From Acrocarpospora corrugata (GTDB lineage: Bacteria; Actinomycetota; Actinomycetes; Streptosporangiales; Streptosporangiaceae), in assembly GCF_009687845.1 (NCBI RefSeq), contig NZ_BLAD01000097.1:1-48277 (forward strand): a stretch of DNA of 48,277 bases, read 5' to 3'. The notes under the pieces were generated by a model that worked only from the letters and a program-made list of their open reading frames with translations, ran no database searches and had not been told where the DNA came from. A program made the position numbers and the translations under genes. Positions 33,699-41,478 of the stretch are shown piece by piece; positions within the stretch are counted from its first letter, which is position 1, and each line of letters opens with the position of its first letter.

Positions 33699-34444
33699 GT
33701 GATCGGCAGCGGCAGCACGGGATGCCGGTCCAGGCCACCGGACGCCGGATCCACGACGAGCTGGAAGGATCCGCTCGCAGGAAGACCGGTGGCGTGCCAG
33801 GTCAGCACATCGTTGACGAGCAGGCCGGCGGCGAGCGCGACCGCGCCCGCGTTCGGCCAGGGAACCGGGGGCAGCGCCACCTTGCCCGCCGCGCCCGCGT
33901 CCAGGTAGGACCACAGACCCGCGAGCTCGTCGGGCAGCGGCGACGCCGCGAGCCTGCGGCCCCGCAGATCCCGGTAGGACGCGGTCCGCCCCGGCACCGT
34001 CATCGGCCCGAGCACCAGCCGGGTCCCCTCGACGTGACAGCGATGCCAGACCGTCCCGCCCGCGTCGACCCGCTGCCAGCTCTCGTCCGGCAGCCAACTC
34101 GCGCAGGCGACCAGCACATCGGCCGCACGCGGGTCGTCGCCCACCTCCGCGACCCCCTCCAGTAACCGCGTGACGTGCAGGGCCACCGGCCCGTCCCCGC
34201 TCACGCACACCCGCAACTCGTTCTGGGTGACCTCGGGAGCCGTTCCGAACACCCCCCGCTCCCGCAGGACCGCCGCCAGCGGCTCCAGCTCCGGGTCGTT
34301 TCCACCCTGATAGGCCTGGTCGCGCATCCGCTCCAGCAGTGCGGCCGGACCTGAAAGCCGTGCGAACCGCTCGTGCTCATCACACGAGCGCCAGGTCCCG
34401 TCCGGGCCCGGGTACAGATGATGACCGGGGGTGATCGACTCCAT
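33695..34444 (-). CDS. Leader-peptide-binding E1-like (ThiF-type) protein, TOMM partner
   Basis: The 249-residue protein has an N-terminal winged-helix (RRE-like) part with HLYPGPDGTWRSCDEHERFA and DPELEPLAAVLRERGVFG, then a ThiF-like Rossmann part: LRVCVSGDGPVALHVTRLL, ADVLVACASWLPDESWQRVD and LVLGPMTVPGRTASYRDLRG. Proteins of this type bind the leader of thiazole/oxazole-modified peptides and present it to YcaO. The place where relatives have a zinc CxxC (GRTACLRC-like) reads GRTASYRD here, so the usual structural zinc is apparently missing. It starts at ATG 34444 after GGAGAAG and is coupled to the CocE gene. Confidence 0.72.
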   Translation of the reverse strand: MESITPGHHLYPGPDGTWRSCDEHERFARLSGPAALLERMRDQAYQGGNDPELEPLAAVLRERGVFGTAPEVTQNELRVCVSGDGPVALHVTRLLEGVAEVGDDPRAADVLVACASWLPDESWQRVDAGGTVWHRCHVEGTRLVLGPMTVPGRTASYRDLRGRRLAASPLPDELAGLWSYLDAGAAGKVALPPVPWPNAGAVALAAGLLVNDVLTWHATGLPASGSFQLVVDPASGGLDRHPVLPLPIT

Positions 34445-34500
34445 CGGCTTTCTTCTCCGCGGTTCGAGGGGTTCTGGGGATTCGACGGGTGAGGGGGGAC

Positions 34501-34529
34501 GGGCGGCCCGTTTGGGGAACGGGCCGCCC
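34501..34529 (-). terminator. Hairpin between precursor and processing genes (attenuator)
   Basis: GGGCGGCCCGTT (34501-34512) pairs perfectly with AACGGGCCGCCC (34518-34529) around a TGGGG loop. It lies 8 bases after the precursor stop and 57 bases before the next gene. It has no U-run and the next gene has no separate promoter that I can see, so it probably acts as a partial terminator or 3' stabiliser giving excess precursor mRNA. Confidence 0.7.
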
Positions 34530-34537
34530 TGCCGGAA

Positions 34538-34726
34538 CTAGGCGTTCCAGGCGAACGGGGAGTGCACCAGCGCGTTGGTGCCCGGACCCTGCAGCGCCGG
34601 AAGCGCCGCCTCGGCGACCAGTTCCTCGAACGCGAACGGCGTGTGCACCAGCGCGTTGGTGCCCGGACCCTGCAGCGCGGGCAGCGCCGCCTCCGGGGTC
34701 AGTTCCTGGAACTCAAGGATGTTCAC
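34538..34726 (-). CDS. RiPP precursor peptide with two tandem core repeats
   Basis: The 62-residue peptide starts at GTG 34726 (GGGAG 6-7 bases upstream) and ends TAG 34538. After MNILE come two 27-residue repeats (residues 6-32 and 33-59, 23 identical) and a final WNA. Each repeat has an acidic part (FxELxxEAALPALQG) and a conserved block PGTNALVH followed by TPFAF in the first and SPFAW in the second. There is no Cys; Thr and Ser after His are the likely YcaO targets. It lies under a Zur-like operator and upstream of all processing genes. The DNA repeat of 81 bases is highly conserved, including synonymous sites, which suggests recent duplication. Confidence 0.82.
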   Translation of the reverse strand: MNILEFQELTPEAALPALQGPGTNALVHTPFAFEELVAEAALPALQGPGTNALVHSPFAWNA

Positions 34727-34744
34727 GAGGTTCTCCCATCGACA

Positions 34745-34767
34745 TTGAAAACGGTTTTCGTTTTCAA
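34745..34767 (-). promoter_or_regulatory. Zur operator of the RiPP operon
   Basis: The 19-mer GAAAACGGTTTTCGTTTTC (34747-34765) contains a perfect dyad GAAAAC-G-GTTTTC and is also flanked by perfect 8-bp arms TTGAAAAC (34745-34752) and GTTTTCAA (34760-34767). It matches the site in the zur/znuA region at 17 of 19 bases. A possible minus-strand promoter is TTGCGC (34803-34798), 16 bases, TCTAAA (34781-34776), which would put the transcription start next to the operator, about 20 bases upstream of the precursor's start region. Confidence 0.82.
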
Positions 34768-34803
34768 GGTCGAACTTTAGACATGCACACCCCTCGGGCG
34801 CAA

Positions 34804-35220
34804 GGACAATTTCCGGATATCTCCGGACATGGGAATACGGCTCGGCTGGTCCCACCTCGCGAAGAAGGCGCTCTGTTCGGCCAGATCCCGGCGACGCGAG
34901 GCCGCTTCGGCGCAAAACCACCCGGTCGGTCAGCCTCAAGCGCGACCTGCTGGCGGTGCGGATCGCCGCCGGGACCAACCTCGGGCCCATCCGTGTAGCC
35001 GAGACATCGGGGGTTGGTATGCCGTGCACGCCTGTAGAGACTGGCCGGCGGGAATCACGCCACTCGCCTGGCCACGCTTCGGTGTTCAGAACATGCGCGC
35101 GCTCAGGCCGGTTTGCGGTCGATACGGCCGCAGTGCTTGGCAGTCTCCGGCCCGCCGCCGGTGATCAACCGGATGAGTTCGGCAGTCAGGTCGAGGTGTC
35201 GCTCATCCGGTCGGTGACGA
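34804..35220. other. Intergenic stretch without a supported gene
   Basis: Between the RiPP promoter and the YibE/F-like gene, no frame has a good start or recognisable protein. A plus-strand stretch near 34917-34995 reads TTRSVSLKRDLLAVRIAAG in one frame and has coding-like third positions, so it may be another gene scrap, but I cannot identify it. Confidence 0.4.
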
Positions 35221-36539
35221 TCAAGCCGGGTCCGTGGACGGGCTCGGCTCGGCACGCTCACGGGCGGCGGCCGACTTCACCACCGCGACCGCGACCGCGG
35301 TGGTGAGCGGGATGGCCAGCACGAGGCCGATAGAGCCGACCAGCGTACGCACCACCTCCTCGGCCACCCCCTCGGTGCCGATCACGTCCAGCAGTGGCCG
35401 ACCGTAGGTGTCGACCAGCAGCAGGATCGGCAGTGTCGCGCCGACGTAGGCGAACGCGATCGTGTAGACGGTGGAGGCGATGTGGTCGCGTCCGATCCGC
35501 ATCGCGCTGGTGAACAGCTCGCGGGCCGAGCGGTTCGGCGAAAGCTCGTGCAACTCCCACACGGCGGAGGACTGCGTGATCGTCACATCGTTGAGGACGC
35601 CGAGTCCGGCCACGATGATGCCGCACAGGACAAGACCGGACAGATCGACCCGCCCGTTGAGCGCGGTGAGCGCGACCCCCTCGCCATCGCCGAGCCCGGT
35701 CAGGTGCACCGCGCGCACCGCCCAGGCGCCGGCCCGGCCGTGGCGAGCAGCCCGAACAGCGTGCCGACCAGAGCGGTGGTGGTCCGGACCGAGAAGCCGT
35801 GCGCCAGGTAGAGCACGACGAACATGATGGCCGAGGATCCGACCAGCCCGACCAGCAGCGGGGACTCGCCCGCGAGCAGCGCGGGCAGCATGAATTTCAT
35901 CAGCACCAGGAAGGCGAGACCCAGGCCGACCAGGGCCGCCAGCCCACGGAACCGGGCCACCGCGACGACCACGACCGCGAACGCGATGGCCAGCACACCG
36001 ATCGGGGTCTGGCGCGCATAGTCGTAGAAGGCATAGTCCGGCGGACCGGCTTGGTGGGTGAAGACGCGGGTCACCTTGATCCGGTCGCCGGCCTGCATGC
36101 CGACCCGGTAGCTTTCGGCGGGCACGTCGATGCTGGCCTGCTCGCCCTGATCCTGCCCGGTCTCCAGCAGGACATCCACGATGGCGCAGGTCACCATTCG
36201 TGGCGGGCTGTTGGGGCCGGGTCGCTGATTGCTGGCCGGGCACTCGTACGGCCTGGTGGTCAGCACTGTCGCCTCAGGATGGGTGATCACTCGCGCGGTC
36301 CCGGGGTTCGCGGTGCCGGGGGCCGACTGGTCCGCCTGCCCATGCCAGAGCAGCACCATGCCGACCACGGTCGCCAGCGCGAGCGGTGCGAGCACCAGAG
36401 TGAGCACGATCAGCGTGCGGCGACTGGCGGGGTTGGGGCCGTGTACGCCACCGCCGTCGTTGGTGTGGGCGTGGGCGTGGTTTCGCAGGGAGATCCTCCG
36501 GTGGAGGGAAGCCTTGACTGGCCAAGACCAACCCGTCAT
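35221..36539 (-). pseudogene. YibE/F family membrane protein with a frameshift
   Basis: The upstream part has a His-rich start (NHAHAHTNDGG), a membrane segment (VLAPLALATVVGMVLL), an outer domain with VTRVFTHQAGPPDYAFYDY, then several membrane helices ending VGTLFGLLATAG. The downstream part, AVRAVHLTGLGDGEGVALTA, NGRVDLSGLVLCGIIVAGLG and VLNDVTITQSSAVWEL, is in another frame. The two join if one base is added in the run at about 35731-35743. The complete family sequence is otherwise present. A start at ATG 36539 or GTG 36563 is uncertain. A recent mutation or a base-call error in GC-rich DNA are both possible. Confidence 0.75.
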
Positions 36540-36603
36540 TGGCGCAGTTTTGTGACAAGTCACGCTACATGGTGATATTTGACTAACTCAGCTGCTATAT
36601 CGG

Positions 36604-36755
36604 TCACACCGATAGGCCATTATGTCGACGGCGTCGGATTCTGGCCAGCGACCAGCCCTCCGCCGCGTAGCGAGCGTTCGTGTAGTCCGTGTTGAATCCG
36701 GGCCTGGCGGCGAGCTCATTGTGGGTGCCGCGATCGACCACCCTTGAGATAGGCG
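36604..36755 (-). pseudogene. Possible ABC-type ATPase C-terminal fragment
   Basis: About 50 residues on the minus strand: ISRVVDRGTHNELAARPGF, then NTDYTNARYAAEGWSLARIR, stop TGA 36606-36604. The first part resembles the end of exporter-type ABC ATPases (VVDRGTHNEL). No start, Walker or signature motifs remain. It begins directly at the hairpin that follows the ribonucleotide reductase fragment, so two truncated genes were joined here. Confidence 0.35.
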
Positions 36756-36780
36756 CCCCGGGGGCGAAATCCCCGGGGCG
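36754..36780 (-). terminator. Hairpin after the ribonucleotide reductase fragment
   Basis: CGCCCCGGGG (36754-36763) pairs with CCCCGGGGCG (36771-36780). Its sequence closely resembles the terminator at 17315-17345, including the CGAAA in the loop. It lies 9 bases after the fragment's stop. Confidence 0.65.
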
Positions 36781-36789
36781 GGACTCCGG

Positions 36790-36933
36790 TCAGAAGTCGG
36801 AGTCGAAGCTGACCGACCCGGTCACGCCCACCTGGTAGGCCGAGAAGCGGCGCTCGAAGAAGTTGGACAATTCCTGCACGTCCTGGAGTTCCATGAAGGC
36901 GAACGGGTTCTTCGACCCGTACGGCGGCTCGAA
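36790..36933 (-). pseudogene. Ribonucleotide reductase small-subunit C-terminal fragment
   Basis: The last 47 residues of a class I NrdB-type protein are intact: FEPPYGSKNPFAFMELQDVQ, ELSNFFERRFSAYQVGV and TGSVSFDSDF before TGA 36792-36790. This is the flexible tail that docks the large subunit. Everything upstream, including the di-iron core, is missing; similarity stops sharply at about 36934. It is a deletion remnant. The adjoining plus-strand sequence to about 37020 may be a scrap of yet another gene (RFQDRRVADLEARLLDP, TAG near 37035). Confidence 0.85.
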
Positions 36934-37065
36934 CCCTGGAGGAGCGGCTCAAGCCGCACGATCGAACATGCGGTTCCAGGACCGCCGCGTCGCCGACCTC
37001 GAAGCCCGGCTCCTCGACCCCACGACCGGCAAGTAGCCCGACAAGGCTCCGACCAACGGGCCCGA

Positions 37066-37377
37066 TCACCACCCGGTGGCCGGGCCTGTCGGCCGGCGCC
37101 GAAGGACCCTCCGGCTGGCCAGCCGGGCTGCCCGGCGCAAGGCGGGCTCAGCGGGGGCATGGTCTCGGGCCAGGCTTGGTCGCGCGGGCCGATCTCGGCA
37201 GTAGGTGCACCCGAGATCACCGCAGACACCCTCACGCCACTCGTCGCATAGTACGCAAAGCGTTGCGTCATAACGTTCGCAGTAGTCCTGCCGGGTGTCG
37301 CACCGCGGGCAGGAGCCCGACACCGTCCGGACGGCGGAGGGGCGTTTACGAGGCATCCCCCGTCCGAGGTTCAGCAT
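37066..37377 (-). CDS. Small Cys-rich zinc-ribbon protein
   Basis: The product of about 103 residues has a Cys cluster CPRCDTRQDYCERYD, then LCVLCDEWREGVCGDLGCTYC, the pattern of small actinobacterial zinc-finger-like proteins, followed by an Arg-rich tail (RRAARLASRRVLRRRP). I start at ATG 37377 because TGAGGAGATG links it to the upstream stop with a Shine-Dalgarno; ATG 37356 is an alternative. Function unknown. The tail may be extended by a rearrangement near 37066. Confidence 0.5.
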   Translation of the reverse strand: MLNLGRGMPRKRPSAVRTVSGSCPRCDTRQDYCERYDATLCVLCDEWREGVCGDLGCTYCRDRPARPSLARDHAPAEPALRRAARLASRRVLRRRPTGPATGW

Positions 37378-37381
37378 CTCC

Positions 37382-37897
37382 TCAACCACCATGGTTCGGA
37401 CAGATCGACATAAGAGTCCACGATCGTGCGTGAAGAGAAGAGCCCATCAAGCGGCTGAACCTGCACCAGAGCTCCCGCGACGCGCCAGCCGGAAGCCCAC
37501 ACAGGGCCTGCTCCAGCATCCCTCGCGGATGAGCGTCAGAGGGGCAGCACGCCTCAACTCCGCAACCACGAACCACCGGATCTGTCAGCCGGCGAGCTGG
37601 CCCGTGAACGGTCCCAGCCCAGCGCACCATCGCATCGGCGATGGCTCCCGGCCACAGACGCGAGTTCTCGAATCTGGCGATCTCGCTCTGCGCACGCGCC
37701 GAGAACCACACCGGGCGATCTTCCCGAGCCCTCTTGATCTTCCATCGAGAACATGTACGGTCCACGTCGTGGAGCATCGGCCAGCCCGCCCGCCTGCCAG
37801 CCTCAGTACGTTGTTGCTCTTCGTCCTGTTCGTCGGCCGGTCCCATGTCCTGAAACTCCTTCTCCCGGGCCGGCGGTGGCTCAGCCAGGTTGCTCAT
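37382..37897 (-). CDS. Hypothetical protein upstream of the Cys-rich protein
   Basis: This 171-residue frame opens MSNLAEPPPAREKEFQD, has an acidic Gln-rich part, then QSEIARFENSRLWPGAIADAM and a C-terminal stretch HPRGMLEQALCGLPAGASRELWCR that resembles small actinobacterial proteins encoded next to this kind of Cys-rich gene. The coupling TGAGGAG to the next start supports translation. Third-position composition is weaker than in sure genes, so it may be decaying. Confidence 0.4.
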   Translation of the reverse strand: MSNLAEPPPAREKEFQDMGPADEQDEEQQRTEAGRRAGWPMLHDVDRTCSRWKIKRAREDRPVWFSARAQSEIARFENSRLWPGAIADAMVRWAGTVHGPARRLTDPVVRGCGVEACCPSDAHPRGMLEQALCGLPAGASRELWCRFSRLMGSSLHARSWTLMSICPNHGG

Positions 37898-38122
37898 GCC
37901 TTCTCCAGCATCGACGGCTGAAGGAATACTCCCGAAATGATCACGCCCATCAAGCTCAAAGCGGCGACTCCTCAGCCGCTGGACGGATCAGGAACACGGT
38001 GCCCAGGAAGCCGCCCGCCGCATTCCCTTACCCGCGCTGCCCGGCGGCTGCGCAGGTCAGCGACAGGTGCATCGCCGCCGCGGCATGTCCGCCGGACGTA
38101 AGGCCCGCTGTTCACGCTCGAA

Positions 38123-38971
38123 TCATTCCGCGGACGAAACTGCCCTGACCGGCCACGCAACGTCGTCAATCGCGAGCCACGGCGCAATGGCCACGGCAGC
38201 GGGCAAGCCCGGCGAACGCCTTGACCTCGCGGTGAAGGTGGGGCTGGTCGACGTAGCCGCTCTCGGCGGCAACACTGGCGGCGGCGTGACCCGCCGCGAG
38301 AAGGTGGGCGGCGTGGTCGAACCGCACCAGCCGGGCGGCGCGTTTGGGTGTGATGCCCAACTGGGACCGGAAGCGGGACCACAGGCGCTTGCGGCTCCAG
38401 CCGACCTCGTCCGCCAGGCCGTCGACCCGCACCCGCCCCCGCTGGTGAGCGTCCGTTGCCAGGTGTAGGCGACTTCCGGATCGACGGGTGGGCGGGCGCC
38501 CAGCCGCCGGCCGAGGATTTCCACCGCGATCGCGAATCGTTCGTCCAACGACGCGGCGGCGCGCAGCCTGTCCTCGGCGCGCCCGGCGTCGCGGCCCCAG
38601 GCATCCTCAAGGGATACCACCGTCCCGCTGAGCTCGGTCGCCGCGCCGAACACCGCAGCTGCCGCGGCCGGCTCCAGCCGGATCTGGAGGCGCTCGCCGA
38701 CCCCCCGGCCGGCTGCTCGAAGATCGCCGGGGAGGAGACCGATGACGACACTGCCGCGTTCGTGCCGGCCATGGGTGTCGTAGACGAGGCCTTCTCCCTC
38801 GCTCAGGTCGACGATCAGGGTGACGGACGGGTGCGCGACCATGGTGATGTCCACGAGTGCGGGGGCACATTGGCGGAACCCGGCCATGCTGATCCCCGGC
38901 AGCCGATCTGACCGGCGCGGGACCGCGACGTCCACCCGCGCCCAGTCGGGTGGTGGCCCGGTCGGCAGCAC
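38123..38971 (-). pseudogene. AraC family regulator with two frameshifts
   Basis: From ATG 38971 the first part (VDVAVPRRSDRLPGISMAGF, IVDLSEGEGLVYD, VVIGLLPGDLRAAGRGVGE) is an AraC-type sensing domain up to DPEVAYTWQR. The two HTH motifs are in another frame: LADEVGWSRKRLWSRFRSQL, TPKRAARLVRFDHAA and SVAAESGYVDQPHLHREVKA. The end, APWLAIDDVAWP, is back in the first frame. One base appears lost in a G-run near 38440 and a second indel lies near 38205. As read it cannot produce a full regulator. Confidence 0.7.
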
Positions 38972-38987
38972 ATGACCATTCTAAGCT

Positions 38988-39806
38988 TCAGGGATCGTCG
39001 GCGGCCGTTGCCGTGAAGCCCAGCAGCAGTTCGCCGGTCGTCTCGGGCGCTTCGAACATGGGTATGTGCCCGACGCCGGGCAGCAGCTCGACCCGCGCGT
39101 TCGGCACCGCGTCATACTGATGCGCCGACGACGGCTCCCAGCGGCGGTCGGCAGTGCCGAAGATCACCAGCATGGGGACTTCGAGGGCGGCGAGACGTTC
39201 GGACACGCTCCGCTCTGCGATGTACGCGGTGTTGCTGCGCAGCACCATCCTGAATGTGCGGTACGTGGTACCCCGTACATCGGCGACCAAGTCGTCTGGG
39301 ATATCCACGGGGCGAGCGCACGTCCCGCCTATCCCCCTGCGGATCATCGCGTCCGAACGCCTCGACCACAGGAGCGGGCCGAGAGGCGGGGCCAGCAGGA
39401 CCCGGAGAAGCAACGGCTGCGCAAGGAGCGCATCGGGACTCGGGCCAGTGCTGATCAGCGCGAGCGACCTCACCAGGTCGGGACGCTGTTCGGCAAGCGC
39501 GGCGGCGATGTAGCCGCCGCTGGAGTGCCCGACCGTGATGACGCGACGAAGGCCGAGGTCGTCGAGCATCGCCGCCACCCGGCCCGCCTGCACGGGCACG
39601 TCGTATGACGGCGCGGGCGGGGACTGGCCGCAACCCGGGAGGTCGACCCGGATGACGTGATGGCGGCCGGCGACTGCCGGGACCACCGGGCTCCAGCAAG
39701 CGCCCGAGAACCCCGATCCGTGTATGAGCAACAGCGGCGGCGCCCCCCGCGGGCCGTCGTGGACCACGTGCATTCCCTGCGGCTGCTCCGGGTTGTACTC
39801 ACTCAT
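38988..39806 (-). CDS. Alpha/beta fold hydrolase
   Basis: The 272-residue protein has PPLLLIHGSGFSGACWSPVV (oxyanion hole region), DLPGCGQSPPAP, the nucleophile elbow VGHSSGGYIAA, Asp in VIFGTADRRWEP and His in LLPGVGHIPMFEAPE. The substrate is unknown. It precedes the AraC-type gene by 17 bases on the same strand. The 149-base gap before it (39807-39955) shows no gene. Confidence 0.9.
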   Translation of the reverse strand: MSEYNPEQPQGMHVVHDGPRGAPPLLLIHGSGFSGACWSPVVPAVAGRHHVIRVDLPGCGQSPPAPSYDVPVQAGRVAAMLDDLGLRRVITVGHSSGGYIAAALAEQRPDLVRSLALISTGPSPDALLAQPLLLRVLLAPPLGPLLWSRRSDAMIRRGIGGTCARPVDIPDDLVADVRGTTYRTFRMVLRSNTAYIAERSVSERLAALEVPMLVIFGTADRRWEPSSAHQYDAVPNARVELLPGVGHIPMFEAPETTGELLLGFTATAADDP

Positions 39807-39955
39807 GCAGAAGACGATGCATGGGCTGCCGACTATCGGTCTTGGACAAATGTCGTCGGGCTCACACCCGACGCGCGCAGGTCAGCGACGGGTGCCGCGA
39901 TCAAGTAGCGCGTGGCGATGGTGCCAAGGAGGTTGAGATCCTGGTGCCGCGGGGC

Positions 39956-41128
39956 TCAAACTCCGTCGCCGGTTGCGCCGGGCATCGCTGCTACCTGGAT
40001 GAGGCCGTGGGTGCCGTCCGTACGCCATTCCAGGCCGCTCGCGTCCAGCTGGGCTTCCGTGGCGGCATCCACGCCGGTGACGACGTCGGATTTGAGGGTA
40101 CGAAGCGCGGCCACCGGACTCGGGAAGTACGCCGAGACGGCGGCGAAGTCGGTGGTAGCCGGCCAGCTGCGGTCGCCGACGAGGCGGCGGTAGTTGAGGT
40201 CGCCCTTGAGGATGGTGATCGTGGCGGACCGGAGCCTGGCGGCGAGGTCGCCTGGCATCCGGCGGTAGTCCCAGGGGGAGCAGTAGAAGTCATGGGTGTC
40301 GAGGGTGAGCGATCCCCCGGCCACCGCGCGCCGGAGCCGGGCTGAGATCTGCTCCGCCGCCCCCCGGGTACGGCTGAGGCGGCGCAGGCAGGCGACGAAG
40401 TCGGCGGTGGTCGCGTCGGAGACGTAGTACGGGCGCGGCTTCAGGTGCAGGGTCACCGACGCGGCCAGGTCGTGGCCGAGGAGATGGTCGATGAGCACCA
40501 GGTCGGCGAGGAACTCCCGCCCGGCGTTGTCGGCGATGACGACCACCCGCGCGTCGGGTCCGAGGTGGCTCCACAGCTGGTCGCTCTGGTCGATGATGAG
40601 CCCGCCGGTCTCCGGGTGGGTGGCTCCTCGCGTACGCCCGACGTGGAAGACGAGGTCGGCCCTGTTTCCCCAGAGCGACGCCAGAAGCTTGTCCTGGGGC
40701 GTACTGAGACTGTCGAGGGCCTGGAGGTCCGGTTCCAGGGACGGGTCGGACAGCTCGGCGGTCTTCATGGGCTCGAAGGGGTCCAGCCCATACCAGGGGC
40801 CGGGGGCGAAGTAGCCGGTGACCTCAAGGACACGCCGGAAGAAGTACGACTCCGACCACAGGAACGGCGTATCGATCCAGGGCTTGCCGAAGTAGTCCTC
40901 ACCCCACGAAACCCAAAGGTCACGCTCGGGCGCGGCGTCGCCCAGCGGCTGCATGAGACCTGAGGAGATCTCCTCCTCCAGGGCATCGAAGCCCTGACGC
41001 TGCGCGGGACCGTACGGGACGGCCTCCTTGATCTGCGTGATCAGCTTGGGCGTCCGGTCATGCCAGACCCCCCAGGCGAAACCCTCCGGCTCGTTGTTCA
41101 GCAGTTCCGGCGGCAAAGGCGTGGGCAC
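39956..41128 (-). CDS. ARMT1-like (DUF89) damage-control phosphatase
   Basis: The 390-residue protein matches the DUF89/ARMT1 family: SWGEDYFGKPWIDTPFLWSE and YFFRRVLEVTGYF at the N-terminus, VVIADNAGREFLADLVLIDH with the metal-binding Asp-Asn, LHLKPRPYYVSDATTADF and ILKGDLNYRRLVGDR. These metal-dependent phosphatases hydrolyse phosphorylated sugars or damaged phospho-metabolites. Family length is usual. It appears to stand alone, or follows a very small ORF. Confidence 0.9.
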   Translation of the reverse strand: MPTPLPPELLNNEPEGFAWGVWHDRTPKLITQIKEAVPYGPAQRQGFDALEEEISSGLMQPLGDAAPERDLWVSWGEDYFGKPWIDTPFLWSESYFFRRVLEVTGYFAPGPWYGLDPFEPMKTAELSDPSLEPDLQALDSLSTPQDKLLASLWGNRADLVFHVGRTRGATHPETGGLIIDQSDQLWSHLGPDARVVVIADNAGREFLADLVLIDHLLGHDLAASVTLHLKPRPYYVSDATTADFVACLRRLSRTRGAAEQISARLRRAVAGGSLTLDTHDFYCSPWDYRRMPGDLAARLRSATITILKGDLNYRRLVGDRSWPATTDFAAVSAYFPSPVAALRTLKSDVVTGVDAATEAQLDASGLEWRTDGTHGLIQVAAMPGATGDGV

Positions 41129-41141
41129 CGGGCGCTCCTCA

Positions 41142-41321
41142 TCACGGGGACTGGGAAGGCCACCGTACTTTCAGCCGCCGATGTGGATGTGCGCGGCCTA
41201 CCAGGACGGCCGCGCCGGGTAGTCCGCGCGGAGAGCGCGTGTGGTCGTGCAGCAGCAACCGGTCGAGCGCGGGAGCGTAGGGGTCGCTGCGCTCGTGGCA
41301 GGCGAACAATGGCTGTCCCAT
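41142..41321 (-). CDS. Possible small protein upstream of the ARMT1-like gene
   Basis: A 59-residue frame from ATG 41321 with GAGGAA 2-5 bases upstream: MGQPLFACHERSDPYAPALD, then RLLLHDHTRSPRGLPGAAV. Codon use looks real for the first half and poor afterwards. It ends 14 bases before the ARMT1-like start. I do not recognise it; it could be a truncated gene. The rest of 41129-41478 shows nothing else. Confidence 0.3.
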   Translation of the reverse strand: MGQPLFACHERSDPYAPALDRLLLHDHTRSPRGLPGAAVLVGRAHPHRRLKVRWPSQSP

Positions 41322-41478
41322 CGTTCCTCGGCCCCGATCCTGCCGGCCCGAGACGCACGCATGGGCGCTGTTCGCGACGGCCTGAAAGGGCCAATGCCTT
41401 GATCAGGGCGGGTGGCTTGGCGGATGCTTGTGGACGGGCGCTCCGAAGAGGCAGGGGACGTGAAGGGATATCGGGTAT

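Noticed and set aside
28546-34726. Interpretation as a bottromycin- or thiopeptide-like cluster
   Set aside because: There are two YcaO genes as in bottromycin, but no radical SAM methyltransferases, no GPVVVFDC-like core and no LanB-like dehydratase or Cys in the precursor; Zur control and transport genes point elsewhere.
34726-35029. N-terminal extension of the precursor frame up to 35029
   Set aside because: The extension crosses the operator and promoter and lacks coding character; the GTG at 34726 has a proper ribosome site.
36940-37035. Plus-strand scrap ending RFQDRRVADLEARLLDPTTGK
   Set aside because: It resembles a protein C-terminus, but is too short to identify and has no start; mentioned only as possible debris.
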